Below, piece after piece: positions 1 through 7,191 of a stretch of DNA of 64,000 nt; position 1 is the first letter of the stretch, and every line of letters starts with the position of its first letter. Both the position numbers and the translations under genes were made by a program. The stretch is from JANMDU01 sp043777675 (lineage in GTDB: Bacteria > Pseudomonadota > Gammaproteobacteria > Burkholderiales > Burkholderiaceae_C): positions 1 to 64,000 of the forward strand of contig JAYWHR010000070.1 in NCBI GenBank assembly GCA_043777675.1, read 5' to 3'. The notes below the pieces were generated by a model. That model was not told the origin of the DNA, did no database searches, and saw only the letters and a list, made by a program, of their open reading frames with translations.

Positions 1-1562
1 TGTCACCTTGGCCGTAGGCTGGAAACGGCAGTGCAGTGTAGCGCCAGACGGCTCGCTGGGGTATGGGGCGACGCCCCATGTAGCAGGCCGATAGGGCCGC
101 GAAGCCGCCTGCCAACACTTCATGCCTAGGATGTGTCTGAAAGCGCTGGCAAGCTCAATGGTTTGGACGCGGGCGCTCCCTTTGCAGACTGAGCAACTAC
201 GCTGGCGCGTCCTGATAGCCGCTTTGGCGCATGCTGTCCTGCGCGGCAATCTGATTGTGCAACCTGGCCAAGCGCCTCATCTCCTTGGTCTGCACTTGGC
301 TGATCAGCTCATCGACTTGGGTATTGATCTGCTTGGCATTGGCCTTGTGGCGGGCTTGGGTTTGCAGCCAATCATGACGATCAAAGGTGACGCTTTGGCT
401 GCCCACCAGTAGCTCTAAGCGCTCATCGGCATACTGCACAATGTTCACACTCTTGGCTGTAGGTGCACCGCGCAGCACTAAGATTTGCCCCTCAAACTGC
501 ACCACACGCGCCGCGCTGACGCTTCTTTGGTGGTGCAACGCACAAATGCGAGAAATCTCTAGCGCAGAGCCGGGGTAGGCGCGGTGGGCATCTTCGCTAC
601 TGGCCGCTGGGACGGCAAAGCGTGCGTTGTGCTCTGGCAGGTAATGCGCTAGGTAGGCGTTGGCCGCATCCAGCGTGCAAATGTTGGCTAGCCGAAGGGC
701 TTTGACCAAGCGGTCTTGCAGGGTTTGGAATAGGCGCTCCACGCGCCCTTTGGCTTGAGGACTGAGCGCCAAGATGGATTGAATGTCCAGTTGTATTAAG
801 GCACGCTCGAACTGGGTGGGAGCCAATATCTGGCCGGCTTTGCCATAGGCTTTGTGCTGCGTGAAGATGCCGTGGCGGTCACTGTACAAGGCCAGTGGCT
901 TGCCATGCAATGTGATGTAGCTTTGAAGCGTATGCAGGTAACCCCAAGTGCTCTCGTTGGGCACGAAGTGCGCAGCCATGAGGCGGCTGGTGGCATCGTC
1001 AATGAAGGCAATCAGGCAGCAGGCAGGACCGCGCAGCTCCAGCCAGCGGTGGGGGCTACCGTCGATTTGAACCAGCTCGCCAAGGCGTGCACGGCGCTGG
1101 CGCAGCAGGTGCACGGGCCGCTGGGGCGGCTTCTTGGCCTTCCATAACGCATCAGCCATCATCCAGTTGCGCAGGGTGTTGACGCTTTGTGTGAAGCCTT
1201 GGGGCTGGAGTTGTTCGGCAGCCAGTGTGGGGCCAAAGTCGCTGTAGCGCTGGCGCACTTGTGCCAGCCAACGCTGCTTGGTCGCCGCGTCTACGGCTGC
1301 ATTGCTGGGGCGGCCTGTGGCTTGGTGGATGAGGCCTGCCGCGCCATGCGCTTTGTAGGCTTTGCATAGGCGTTTGATTTGCCGCACGCTCAAGTGCAGT
1401 TGCTGCGCTGCCAGTGCCTGCGTCATGAATCGCTTGCTGACTTGCTCAATGACTCCCAGCCTCTTGGCCTGCTTCTCGTCCATCTGTAACTTCGCTTTCA
1501 TTCAATTTCACCCTCCTAAAAGGTGACATTTGAATTTGCCGCGATGGTGACGTTTCTATTTG
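1..1562 (-). mobile_element. ISNCY (IS1202-group-like) insertion sequence, left end uncertain
   Basis: One transposase gene (197-1501, minus) is flanked by non-coding ends. The first bases, TGTCACCTTG, recur inverted at 1519-1528 (AAGGTGACA on the plus strand). A related motif, GGTGACG, lies at 1545-1551. Several copies of this motif near an end suggest subterminal transposase-binding repeats, so the true left tip may lie before base 1 and the right tip near 1560. Right after it begins the tail of a BON-domain gene, which suggests the element interrupted that gene. No target duplication can be read because one end is outside the window. Confidence 0.7.
197..1501 (-). CDS. ISNCY family transposase
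   Basis: A DDE integrase-fold transposase of 434 aa, full length for the IS1202 group of ISNCY. Residues about 10-75 form a helix-turn-helix that reads as DNA binding (RQIKRLCKAYKAHGAAGL). The catalytic core carries the group's signature IDGSPHRWLE (first Asp), YSDRHGIF (second Asp) and KGRVERLFQTLQDRLVK (Glu). No frameshift or internal stop is seen, so the enzyme may be active. Overlapping frames on both strands are shadows. It is next to decayed genes, which fits insertion into a dispensable region. The family is clear from motifs; the exact IS name cannot be given. Confidence 0.9.
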   Translation of the reverse strand: MKAKLQMDEKQAKRLGVIEQVSKRFMTQALAAQQLHLSVRQIKRLCKAYKAHGAAGLIHQATGRPSNAAVDAATKQRWLAQVRQRYSDFGPTLAAEQLQPQGFTQSVNTLRNWMMADALWKAKKPPQRPVHLLRQRRARLGELVQIDGSPHRWLELRGPACCLIAFIDDATSRLMAAHFVPNESTWGYLHTLQSYITLHGKPLALYSDRHGIFTQHKAYGKAGQILAPTQFERALIQLDIQSILALSPQAKGRVERLFQTLQDRLVKALRLANICTLDAANAYLAHYLPEHNARFAVPAASSEDAHRAYPGSALEISRICALHHQRSVSAARVVQFEGQILVLRGAPTAKSVNIVQYADERLELLVGSQSVTFDRHDWLQTQARHKANAKQINTQVDELISQVQTKEMRRLARLHNQIAAQDSMRQSGYQDAPA

Positions 1563-1565
1563 CTT

Positions 1566-1700
1566 ATGACAGTCAATGATGGCGATGTGACGCTATCAGG
1601 TACTGTGCATACTTGGGCTGACCGTAACATGGTGACGCAGGCGGCTTGGAGCACGATGGGCGTGCGCAAAGTGACTGACAACCTGACCATGTCGTACTAA
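1566..1700 (+). pseudogene. C-terminal remnant of a BON-domain (OsmY-like) protein
   Basis: The frame ending in TAA at 1698-1700 reads VNDGDVTLSGTVHTWADRNM, then an AAWSTMGVRKVTDN segment and a terminal MSY. This is the glycine-centred end of a BON domain, the lipid-binding module of periplasmic stress proteins such as OsmY. Upstream the frame runs straight into the insertion sequence (stop at 1548), so only the last 40 or so residues survive. An ATG exists at 1566 but no convincing ribosome binding site. It is a remnant rather than a gene, cut by the IS. Confidence 0.65.
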
Positions 1701-1775
1701 ACATCTATAAATACAGTGTGGTCGGAGCCAACCTCGGCCACACCTCGCTCATCAGCTTATTTTCAACTTCACCGA

Positions 1776-2200
1776 ATGCTGTTCGAAACACTTTTCCGAT
1801 CGTTCGCGCTAACCTTCTAACCATTTGGTGTTGGTCCCTTAACGCGTAGTCGGGCAACGCCTGAGCATTTACCGAACCCACTGATGGCCACCTACTACGC
1901 TCAGCGTGCGACGGCGGGTTTGATCATCACTGATGGGTACTTCACCAAGCGCGAATGGCTACTTCATCGATCAGTTCCTTAACCCACTCGTTCGCTTGAG
2001 CACTGATGGCTATGCTGGAAGCATAGAGGCTCGTAACCGCTTTGCATTGGAGATTTCACGAGCAACTGCGGCACAGCTATTGGAAGTGAGCGTGTTGGCA
2101 TCCGGCTGTCGACTTATGGTGTGTTCAATGGCCTTTTTATCCTTTGCGGTGGATTCGATCAGGTAGCTGCCCATGATCAGATGGATCTTCCAGTGCTTTC
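1776..2200 (+). pseudogene. decayed old yellow enzyme (NADH:flavin oxidoreductase, NemA-like)
   Basis: Pieces of an OYE-family flavoprotein can be read in order but in shifting frames. From about 1815 to 1940 an N-terminal stretch reads NHLVLVP, then TRSRATPEHLPNPLMATYYA and QRATAGLIIT, with a one-base slip near 1838. From 1958 to 2092 a C-terminal stretch reads NGYFIDQFLNPLVRLSTDGY, then AGSIEARNRFALEIS. After another frameshift near 2093 comes ERVGIRLSTYGVFNG. In intact OYEs these two parts lie well over 100 residues apart, so the middle, including the catalytic region, is deleted. The gene cannot make a functional enzyme. Confidence 0.75.
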
Positions 2201-2282
2201 AACTCGCTAGCCTTGAGGCGCACTTCGCTGCTCACAACCACTTGGCGCTATTGGCTTGTTACAGCCAACACTTCAAAATTTA

Positions 2283-2314
2283 AGCCCTGTAGCCCCGCGG
2301 CTACAGGGCTTTTT
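2283..2314. terminator. Rho-independent terminator
   Basis: A perfect 12-bp stem (AGCCCTGTAGCC at 2283-2294 paired with GGCTACAGGGCT at 2299-2310) with a 4-base loop is followed by a T-run (2310-2314). On the minus strand the tail is only AT-rich. It lies beyond the stop of the metallophosphatase gene (2337) and could end transcripts from both sides. Confidence 0.8.
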
Positions 2315-2336
2315 GCTCTGCTGTGCTGCCTAAAAC

Positions 2337-3131
2337 TTATCGGGCAGGTTGGATGTCATAGGTTTTGTGTCGAGCAAATGCTTGCGAGTGCACGTCATAG
2401 TCCCACTGCTCCACCACGCACACACCGGCTGGGCTTGCTGCGCCCCAGCGAATCAGATTTAACGAATTAGGCGCACCGGCTCGCACCCGGCGCGAAACCG
2501 CTGTGCCCGCTTGCACCGCCCACATTGGCCGAGCGAGGCCACTCAGAGCCATTACATAAGGCAAGTGAATATGCCCACCTATCACGACATCAGCGCCCGC
2601 TTGTGCCCAGCGGCGCTGCGCCTGCTCATGGCCGCGCACGCGATGCATGAGCTCAGCTGGATACGGCGTATCAATCGGTTGATGCACCGCCACCACGCGC
2701 AGTTGCTTTGGGCTGGCGCGCTCTAGCTCAGCGGCAACGCGCTCAATCTGCTCAGGCGATATTTCGCCGTGGCGATGCCGATGCGGCCTGCTGGTGTTCA
2801 CGCACAACAACAACAATTCCGATGACGAATACATCGGCTCCGTCTGCGCACCAAATGCTGCACGAAAGCCCGCATAAGGGTGAAACATGCGCGCCACCAC
2901 ATTGAACAAAGGTATATCGTGGTTGCCCGGCATGGCCAGCACTTTCGCGCCCAAGCTTTGTGCAAATGTTCTCGCAGCGGCAAACTCGGCTCTGCGGGCG
3001 CGCTGAGTGATATCGCCCGTTAAAACGACCAGCTCAGGCTGATGTGCGTGTGCAAAAACTGTGAGCGCTTCGACCACCACTGCTTGTTCCGTTCCGAAAT
3101 GCGTGTCTGAGATATGCAGCAACACACTCAT
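2337..3131 (-). CDS. calcineurin-like metallophosphoesterase
   Basis: A 264-aa cytoplasmic phosphoesterase of the class III cyclic-nucleotide phosphodiesterase type. All metal-binding signatures are present: SDTHFG near the N-terminus, GDIT at about 40, PGNHD at about 69, an isolated His in AVHQP at about 150 and GGHIH at about 185. These bind the two-metal centre. The substrate is unknown; related proteins cleave cyclic nucleotides or phosphodiesters. The start ATG (3129-3131) overlaps the stop of the upstream kinase-like gene, so the two are translationally coupled and probably act on connected substrates. It is the last gene of a three-gene minus-strand unit ending near 2337. Confidence 0.88.
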   Translation of the reverse strand: MSVLLHISDTHFGTEQAVVVEALTVFAHAHQPELVVLTGDITQRARRAEFAAARTFAQSLGAKVLAMPGNHDIPLFNVVARMFHPYAGFRAAFGAQTEPMYSSSELLLLCVNTSRPHRHRHGEISPEQIERVAAELERASPKQLRVVAVHQPIDTPYPAELMHRVRGHEQAQRRWAQAGADVVIGGHIHLPYVMALSGLARPMWAVQAGTAVSRRVRAGAPNSLNLIRWGAASPAGVCVVEQWDYDVHSQAFARHKTYDIQPAR

Positions 3132-4090
3132 GCGCGGACCTCAAGCCCATTTGCTGCGCTGCGAGGCTGGAGCAAATAGAGCGGTTGAGAGGGAACCAAA
3201 AACTCAATTGGCGAACGCAGCCAACTCACCTCTCCATCCATCGCCACTTTCACTCTGCGTTGGCCTGGCTTGACCACCATGTGACTGAACTGGAAGCTCT
3301 TCACACTTTCAGCCTCACCCAAGGTGCCCATCGCGCCGTGCAGCATCAGGCCAAGCATCGCCAGCGTGCCAATCGGCTTGTGCATCACTGCCGCCACGCG
3401 CCCCGGTTCAAAAGCTTGCGTGCGGCCAGCGCTGGCCTGCACGCCAAATTGGTCGAGCTGCAATCGGTTGTTGCCCACAAACAAGGTGGGCGTGCGCACT
3501 TGATAGACCGAATCACCGAGCTCAATTTCTAAACGCAATTGCCGGTGTGAGCGCAACAGCGTGATGCACGCTGCCGCCAAAGCCACGAAGCGGCTGCGGC
3601 CAAACCGCGCTTTGTAAGCTTCGCGGTCTTCCAATAATTCTGGATACAGCCCCAAGCTGGCGTTGACTAAAAACACTCGCTTGTTGACCGTCGCAACCTG
3701 CACGGGCACCACCTGAGCGTCGAGCAACGCAAGCAGCGCTTGCTCGGGCTCCGCAGGAATGCCGTGGGTGCGCGCAAAATAATTAAATGTGCCCTGCGCC
3801 ACCACACCCATCACGCAGCCTTGTGCGTGAGCCGCCTGCGCCACGGTGTTGACCGTGCCATCGCCTCCGACAGCCACTATCGCGGTAGACAAGCGCTGGG
3901 CCTTTTCTGCGGCCCGCGCCGCCACAGCGGATAACTCACCAGGCGTAGCCAAGACAATCTCCACACTTCGCCCCGCTTGGCTAAAAGTAGCTTCAATCAG
4001 TGCGCTCAGAGCCTGAGGGTCACAGCGCCCAGCCGCTGCGTTGAGCAAAAAAATCAACGGCTGACCTGATTTCATCACCGGCGCGGGCAT
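3128..4090 (-). CDS. diacylglycerol kinase catalytic-domain protein (YegS/LCB5 type)
   Basis: A 320-aa lipid kinase-like protein. The nucleotide-binding GGDGT motif (VAVGGDGTVNTVAQAA) is at about residue 75, followed by GVVAQGTFNYFARTHGIP, the typical GT-NDFAR-like loop. The C-terminal half is the beta-rich lobe seen in YegS and sphingosine/diacylglycerol kinases. Expected role: ATP-dependent phosphorylation of a lipid hydroxyl at the inner face of the membrane. The exact lipid cannot be told. The stop overlaps the start of the phosphoesterase gene by four bases (ATGA), which pairs a kinase with a phosphoesterase. Confidence 0.88.
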   Translation of the reverse strand: MPAPVMKSGQPLIFLLNAAAGRCDPQALSALIEATFSQAGRSVEIVLATPGELSAVAARAAEKAQRLSTAIVAVGGDGTVNTVAQAAHAQGCVMGVVAQGTFNYFARTHGIPAEPEQALLALLDAQVVPVQVATVNKRVFLVNASLGLYPELLEDREAYKARFGRSRFVALAAACITLLRSHRQLRLEIELGDSVYQVRTPTLFVGNNRLQLDQFGVQASAGRTQAFEPGRVAAVMHKPIGTLAMLGLMLHGAMGTLGEAESVKSFQFSHMVVKPGQRRVKVAMDGEVSWLRSPIEFLVPSQPLYLLQPRSAANGLEVRA

Positions 4091-4092
4091 GG

Positions 4093-5055
4093 TTACACCA
4101 CGCCCTTGCGCAGTATGCCCATGATCTTGCTTGCATCAAGGCTAGCTGCTTGCGCTTGAATCTGCGGCAGGTATTGCGCCTGCATTTGTCTGGCTGGGCC
4201 GAGCAGCTCTGAGAAGGTTTTTTGCAACAACGCAGCGTCCATCACCCGCCCACCAGCGTAGTAGCGCGCGGCCAACTGCCCCAAGGCATAAGTGGTTGCA
4301 AACGAAAACGCCACGCCCGTGGCAGCACGCCCGATGCCGCCAATCGCGCGCCCCGCCACCCTGCCCAGCAAGCCGCCCAAAAGCTTGCGGCCAAACTGCT
4401 CCAAATACTGCGAGCCCAAGCCCACGCCTGCCGCTGCAATAAATTCTTTGATATGCCCTTGATCCAGCTCTACGCCATGCGCCTTGCCAATGCTATAAAC
4501 CATTTTGACCTGCATAGGAATGATCGCCATCGAGGCCCAAGATTGCGGCAGCAGCTCTAGCGCGCCGCAAAGCATGGCGTGATTCAAAATCGATTTGTCC
4601 AGCTCGGCCTGCGGCACTTTGCTGAGTATTGCGATATTTGGTATCTCTGCAACAACGGCCGGCGCTGCCGCTTCCGCCAGTTCCACCACGGCGTCCGCTT
4701 CTTTGTCGAAGGCGTCGGTTTGTGCTGTGTCCAAACGCAGCAATGGCTTGAGCTCACTTAAAAATTTTCGCTCTGCATCGCTTTGCCGCCCATCAGCGTC
4801 ACAAACGCAAACCGCCATTTCGTAGGCCAGTTGCCGCTCAGCCGGATCGCCTACCGCTGCGCACACGCTTGGCAGGCTCACGCGCTTGAGCAACACATCT
4901 TGATAGAGCCGCGCCAGATCAGCCTGCTCTGCACCATCGGCCAAAGACTCCGCCATACGCCGAATCTGCTCGCGCTCTTCGGCACTCTTGGCGCCATCGG
5001 CAAAAGCTGCAAACAGCCCAATGGCCAAAATGGATTTTTGTGTCTGCGCCAGCAT
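4093..5055 (-). CDS. TerB-like / DUF697-type membrane-associated protein
   Basis: A 320-aa protein. Residues 1-110 resemble the TerB tellurite-resistance fold: helical, acidic, with repeated DGAKSAEER and DADGRQSDAERKFL segments. The C-terminal third is rich in Gly and Ala (GLLGRVAGRAIGGIGRAATG), as in DUF697 membrane-associated domains. An upstream ATG at 5119-5121 would add 22 residues, but the ATG at 5053-5055 is preceded by GGAGG with a 5-base gap, so I chose it. It lies two bases before the kinase-like gene. Function unknown; TerB-like proteins are linked to membrane stress. Confidence 0.7.
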   Translation of the reverse strand: MLAQTQKSILAIGLFAAFADGAKSAEEREQIRRMAESLADGAEQADLARLYQDVLLKRVSLPSVCAAVGDPAERQLAYEMAVCVCDADGRQSDAERKFLSELKPLLRLDTAQTDAFDKEADAVVELAEAAAPAVVAEIPNIAILSKVPQAELDKSILNHAMLCGALELLPQSWASMAIIPMQVKMVYSIGKAHGVELDQGHIKEFIAAAGVGLGSQYLEQFGRKLLGGLLGRVAGRAIGGIGRAATGVAFSFATTYALGQLAARYYAGGRVMDAALLQKTFSELLGPARQMQAQYLPQIQAQAASLDASKIMGILRKGVV

Positions 5056-5264
5056 ACTGACCTCCGCGCCCCTCAAGGCAAAAAATACATTGTGCGGCGC
5101 TTGCAATACCACGGTGCGCAAGCGGGTTGATTGCTGTGCTTTGCTATTACTTCAGTAGCGGCTAGCGCAGGTAATTCGCCGGCCAGTCGTCTATTTGACT
5201 TAAATTTTTACAAAAATAATTGAGTGTCTGCTTGACGTAGCCGGTTTGTGGCAAGCTCTTCCCC

Positions 5265-6218
5265 ATGCAGCTATTTTTGTCTTCACAATTCACAGCCGAT
5301 GCACTTTGCATTGGCGGCATCAATTTAGATCGCAAGCTCAAAGCCTTGCAGAGCCTGCATGCAGCTAGCTCGAATGCCTGCATAGCGAGCGAGTCGCCTG
5401 GTGGCGTCGCGCGTAATGTGGCAGAAAATTTGGCGCGGCTAGGGTTGCAGGTGAGCTTGATTGGCCATGTGAGCCAAGATGCAGCTGCTCACGCCGTACT
5501 AGCGCCGTTGCGAGAACTGGGCGTGAATACTGACGCGTGCCTTGTGAGTCAAACCGGCAGCACCGGGAGCTATACGGCTGTACTGGACGCGCAAGGCCAG
5601 CTCAGGATCGGCATGGCGGATATGGCGCTGACTGAGTTGCTCACGCCTGAGTTGCTTTCACCTGTCATGAAGGATCGAACCGCCAAGCTCTGGATGGCGG
5701 ATATGAATTTACCTGCGAGTAGCCTCGCTTGGCTCGGGGCATTGGCGCATGGCAAGCAAGAGCGGCTGGTGATGCTCGCTGTCTCAGAGCCCAAAATGCA
5801 ACGCCTGCCTGAGGATTTGCGCGGCGTGGATACGCTTGTGCTCAACCGAGCGGAGTTGGCTACGCTGTGTGTGAGTCTTGGTTGGCAACAAGAGCCCACT
5901 GCCGTGAAAGCGGCGTTTATCCAGCTTCACGCCGCTGGCTTGGAACGCCTCGTCGTTACCTTAGGCGAGCATGGCGTGGCCTGCATCGAAGCTGGAAATG
6001 CGCATGAGACAAAGCTCATGCCCGAGCCATCTCAAGCCTTCACCATCGTTGACGTGAGCGGCGCGGGTGACGCTTTCTGCGCAGGCTTGTGTGCCAGCTA
6101 TCTGCGCTATCCTCTTGATGCGCTAGGAAAGCATGTGCAACGCGCCATGCGCTTAGGGCTGCTGACCGTACAAAGCCCATACACCGTCAGCCATGCCATC
6201 ACACCCGATTTGATTTGA
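5265..6218 (+). CDS. psuK: pseudouridine kinase (PfkB family)
   Basis: Phosphorylates pseudouridine to pseudouridine 5'-phosphate in the cytoplasm, the first step of pseudouridine breakdown. The 317-aa sequence has the PfkB N-terminal signature around residues 45-60 (ESPGGVARNVAENLARLG) and the C-terminal DVSGAGDAFCAG motif with the catalytic Asp at about residue 270. The assignment to pseudouridine rather than another sugar rests on psuG following 10 bases downstream. The start at 5265 puts the first beta strand (DALCIGGINLDRK) at residue 12, as usual. No strong Shine-Dalgarno is seen. Either a PsuK or a close PfkB nucleoside kinase. Confidence 0.85.
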   Translation: MQLFLSSQFTADALCIGGINLDRKLKALQSLHAASSNACIASESPGGVARNVAENLARLGLQVSLIGHVSQDAAAHAVLAPLRELGVNTDACLVSQTGSTGSYTAVLDAQGQLRIGMADMALTELLTPELLSPVMKDRTAKLWMADMNLPASSLAWLGALAHGKQERLVMLAVSEPKMQRLPEDLRGVDTLVLNRAELATLCVSLGWQQEPTAVKAAFIQLHAAGLERLVVTLGEHGVACIEAGNAHETKLMPEPSQAFTIVDVSGAGDAFCAGLCASYLRYPLDALGKHVQRAMRLGLLTVQSPYTVSHAITPDLI

Positions 6219-6228
6219 GCCCTACAAC

Positions 6229-7164
6229 ATGCAAACCGCCACAGAACACTTGAATATTCACCCCGAAGTTGCGCAGGCTCTGCAAGCGGGGCAAGCCGTG
6301 GTGGCGCTCGAATCCACCATCATTGCGCATGGCATGCCATATCCGCAGAATGTACAAACGGCGCTCGAAGTAGAGGCCGTGATCCGCGCACATGGCGCTG
6401 TTCCTGCCACCATTGCCGTGCTGAAGGGCAAGATCTGCATTGGCCTCGCGCGCGAGCAAATTGAAGTACTCGGCTCTACGCCGGATGTCATGAAGCTCAG
6501 CCGGCGCGATTTGCCTTACGCGGTGGCCACCGGCAAACCGGGTGCAACGACTGTTGCAGCCACCATGATTTGCGCAGCGCTCGCTGGTATTCAAGTCTTC
6601 GTCACAGGCGGCATTGGGGGCGTGCATCGAGGCGCTCAGGCCAGCTTTGATATTTCTGCCGATCTCACTGAGCTGGCTCGTACTCCAGTGGCAGTTGTCT
6701 GCGCAGGCGCGAAATCAATTCTGGATTTGCCGCTCACGCTCGAAGTATTAGAAACGCAGGGTGTGCCTGTGATCACCGTAGGGCAAGAGAATTTCGCTGC
6801 ATTTTTTACGCGCGATAGCGGCCTGAAAGCAGATTTCAGGATAGACGAGCCGCAGCTTCAGGCCCGCTTCATCCGCACCCAATGGGCACTCGGCTTAAAA
6901 GGCGGCGTGTTGATCAGCAATCCAGTGCCCCTCGAGAGTGAAATCCCCGCTGCGCAGATCAACACCATCATCGAAGCTGCGTTGCGAGAAGCGCAAGCCC
7001 AAGGCATCGCAGGCAAGAGCGTCACACCCTATTTGCTCAAGCGCATCAATGAGCTCACGCAAGGCGCAAGTCTCAAAACCAATATCGCCTTGGTGAAAAA
7101 CAATGCCCGCGTGGGCGCGATGCTGGCTGTGGCGCTTTCCCGAGACGCTCATGCAGCGAAATAG
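6229..7164 (+). CDS. psuG: pseudouridine-5'-phosphate glycosidase
   Basis: Splits the C-C glycosidic bond of pseudouridine 5'-phosphate to give uracil and ribose 5-phosphate. The 311-aa protein is full length. Conserved segments are VALESTIIAHGMPYPQN near residue 28 (catalytic Glu), KPGATTVAATM, FVTGGIGGVHRGA, and VCAGAKSILDLPLTLEVLET (the Lys that forms the ring-opened ribose adduct in the E. coli enzyme). C-terminal NPVPLE and the basic tail also fit. It forms an operon with psuK (10-base gap) and is followed 27 bases later by valS. Confidence 0.95.
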   Translation: MQTATEHLNIHPEVAQALQAGQAVVALESTIIAHGMPYPQNVQTALEVEAVIRAHGAVPATIAVLKGKICIGLAREQIEVLGSTPDVMKLSRRDLPYAVATGKPGATTVAATMICAALAGIQVFVTGGIGGVHRGAQASFDISADLTELARTPVAVVCAGAKSILDLPLTLEVLETQGVPVITVGQENFAAFFTRDSGLKADFRIDEPQLQARFIRTQWALGLKGGVLISNPVPLESEIPAAQINTIIEAALREAQAQGIAGKSVTPYLLKRINELTQGASLKTNIALVKNNARVGAMLAVALSRDAHAAK

Positions 7165-7179
7165 CGCAAACCTCCCCGG

Positions 7180-7185
7180 TAAAAT
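7180..7185 (+). promoter_or_regulatory. candidate -10 element of valS with a very short leader
   Basis: TAAAAT stands 6 bases before the valS ATG, inside CCCCGGTAAAATCGGGG, a short inverted repeat. This GGTAAAATCG arrangement right before a start codon is common in this bacterial group and would give an mRNA with almost no leader. No clear -35 box is seen at the expected distance, and no Shine-Dalgarno precedes the ATG. Confidence 0.35.
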
Positions 7186-7191
7186 CGGGGC

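Noticed and set aside
2161..2282. Small RNA gene before the terminator at 2283
   Set aside because: The sequence reads as the end of the decayed old yellow enzyme gene and leftovers; no promoter or conserved fold was visible.
5146..5175. Half copy of the palindromic element before psuK
   Set aside because: Only a TACTTCAGTAGCGGCTAGCG-like right half can be matched; too short to list as a copy.
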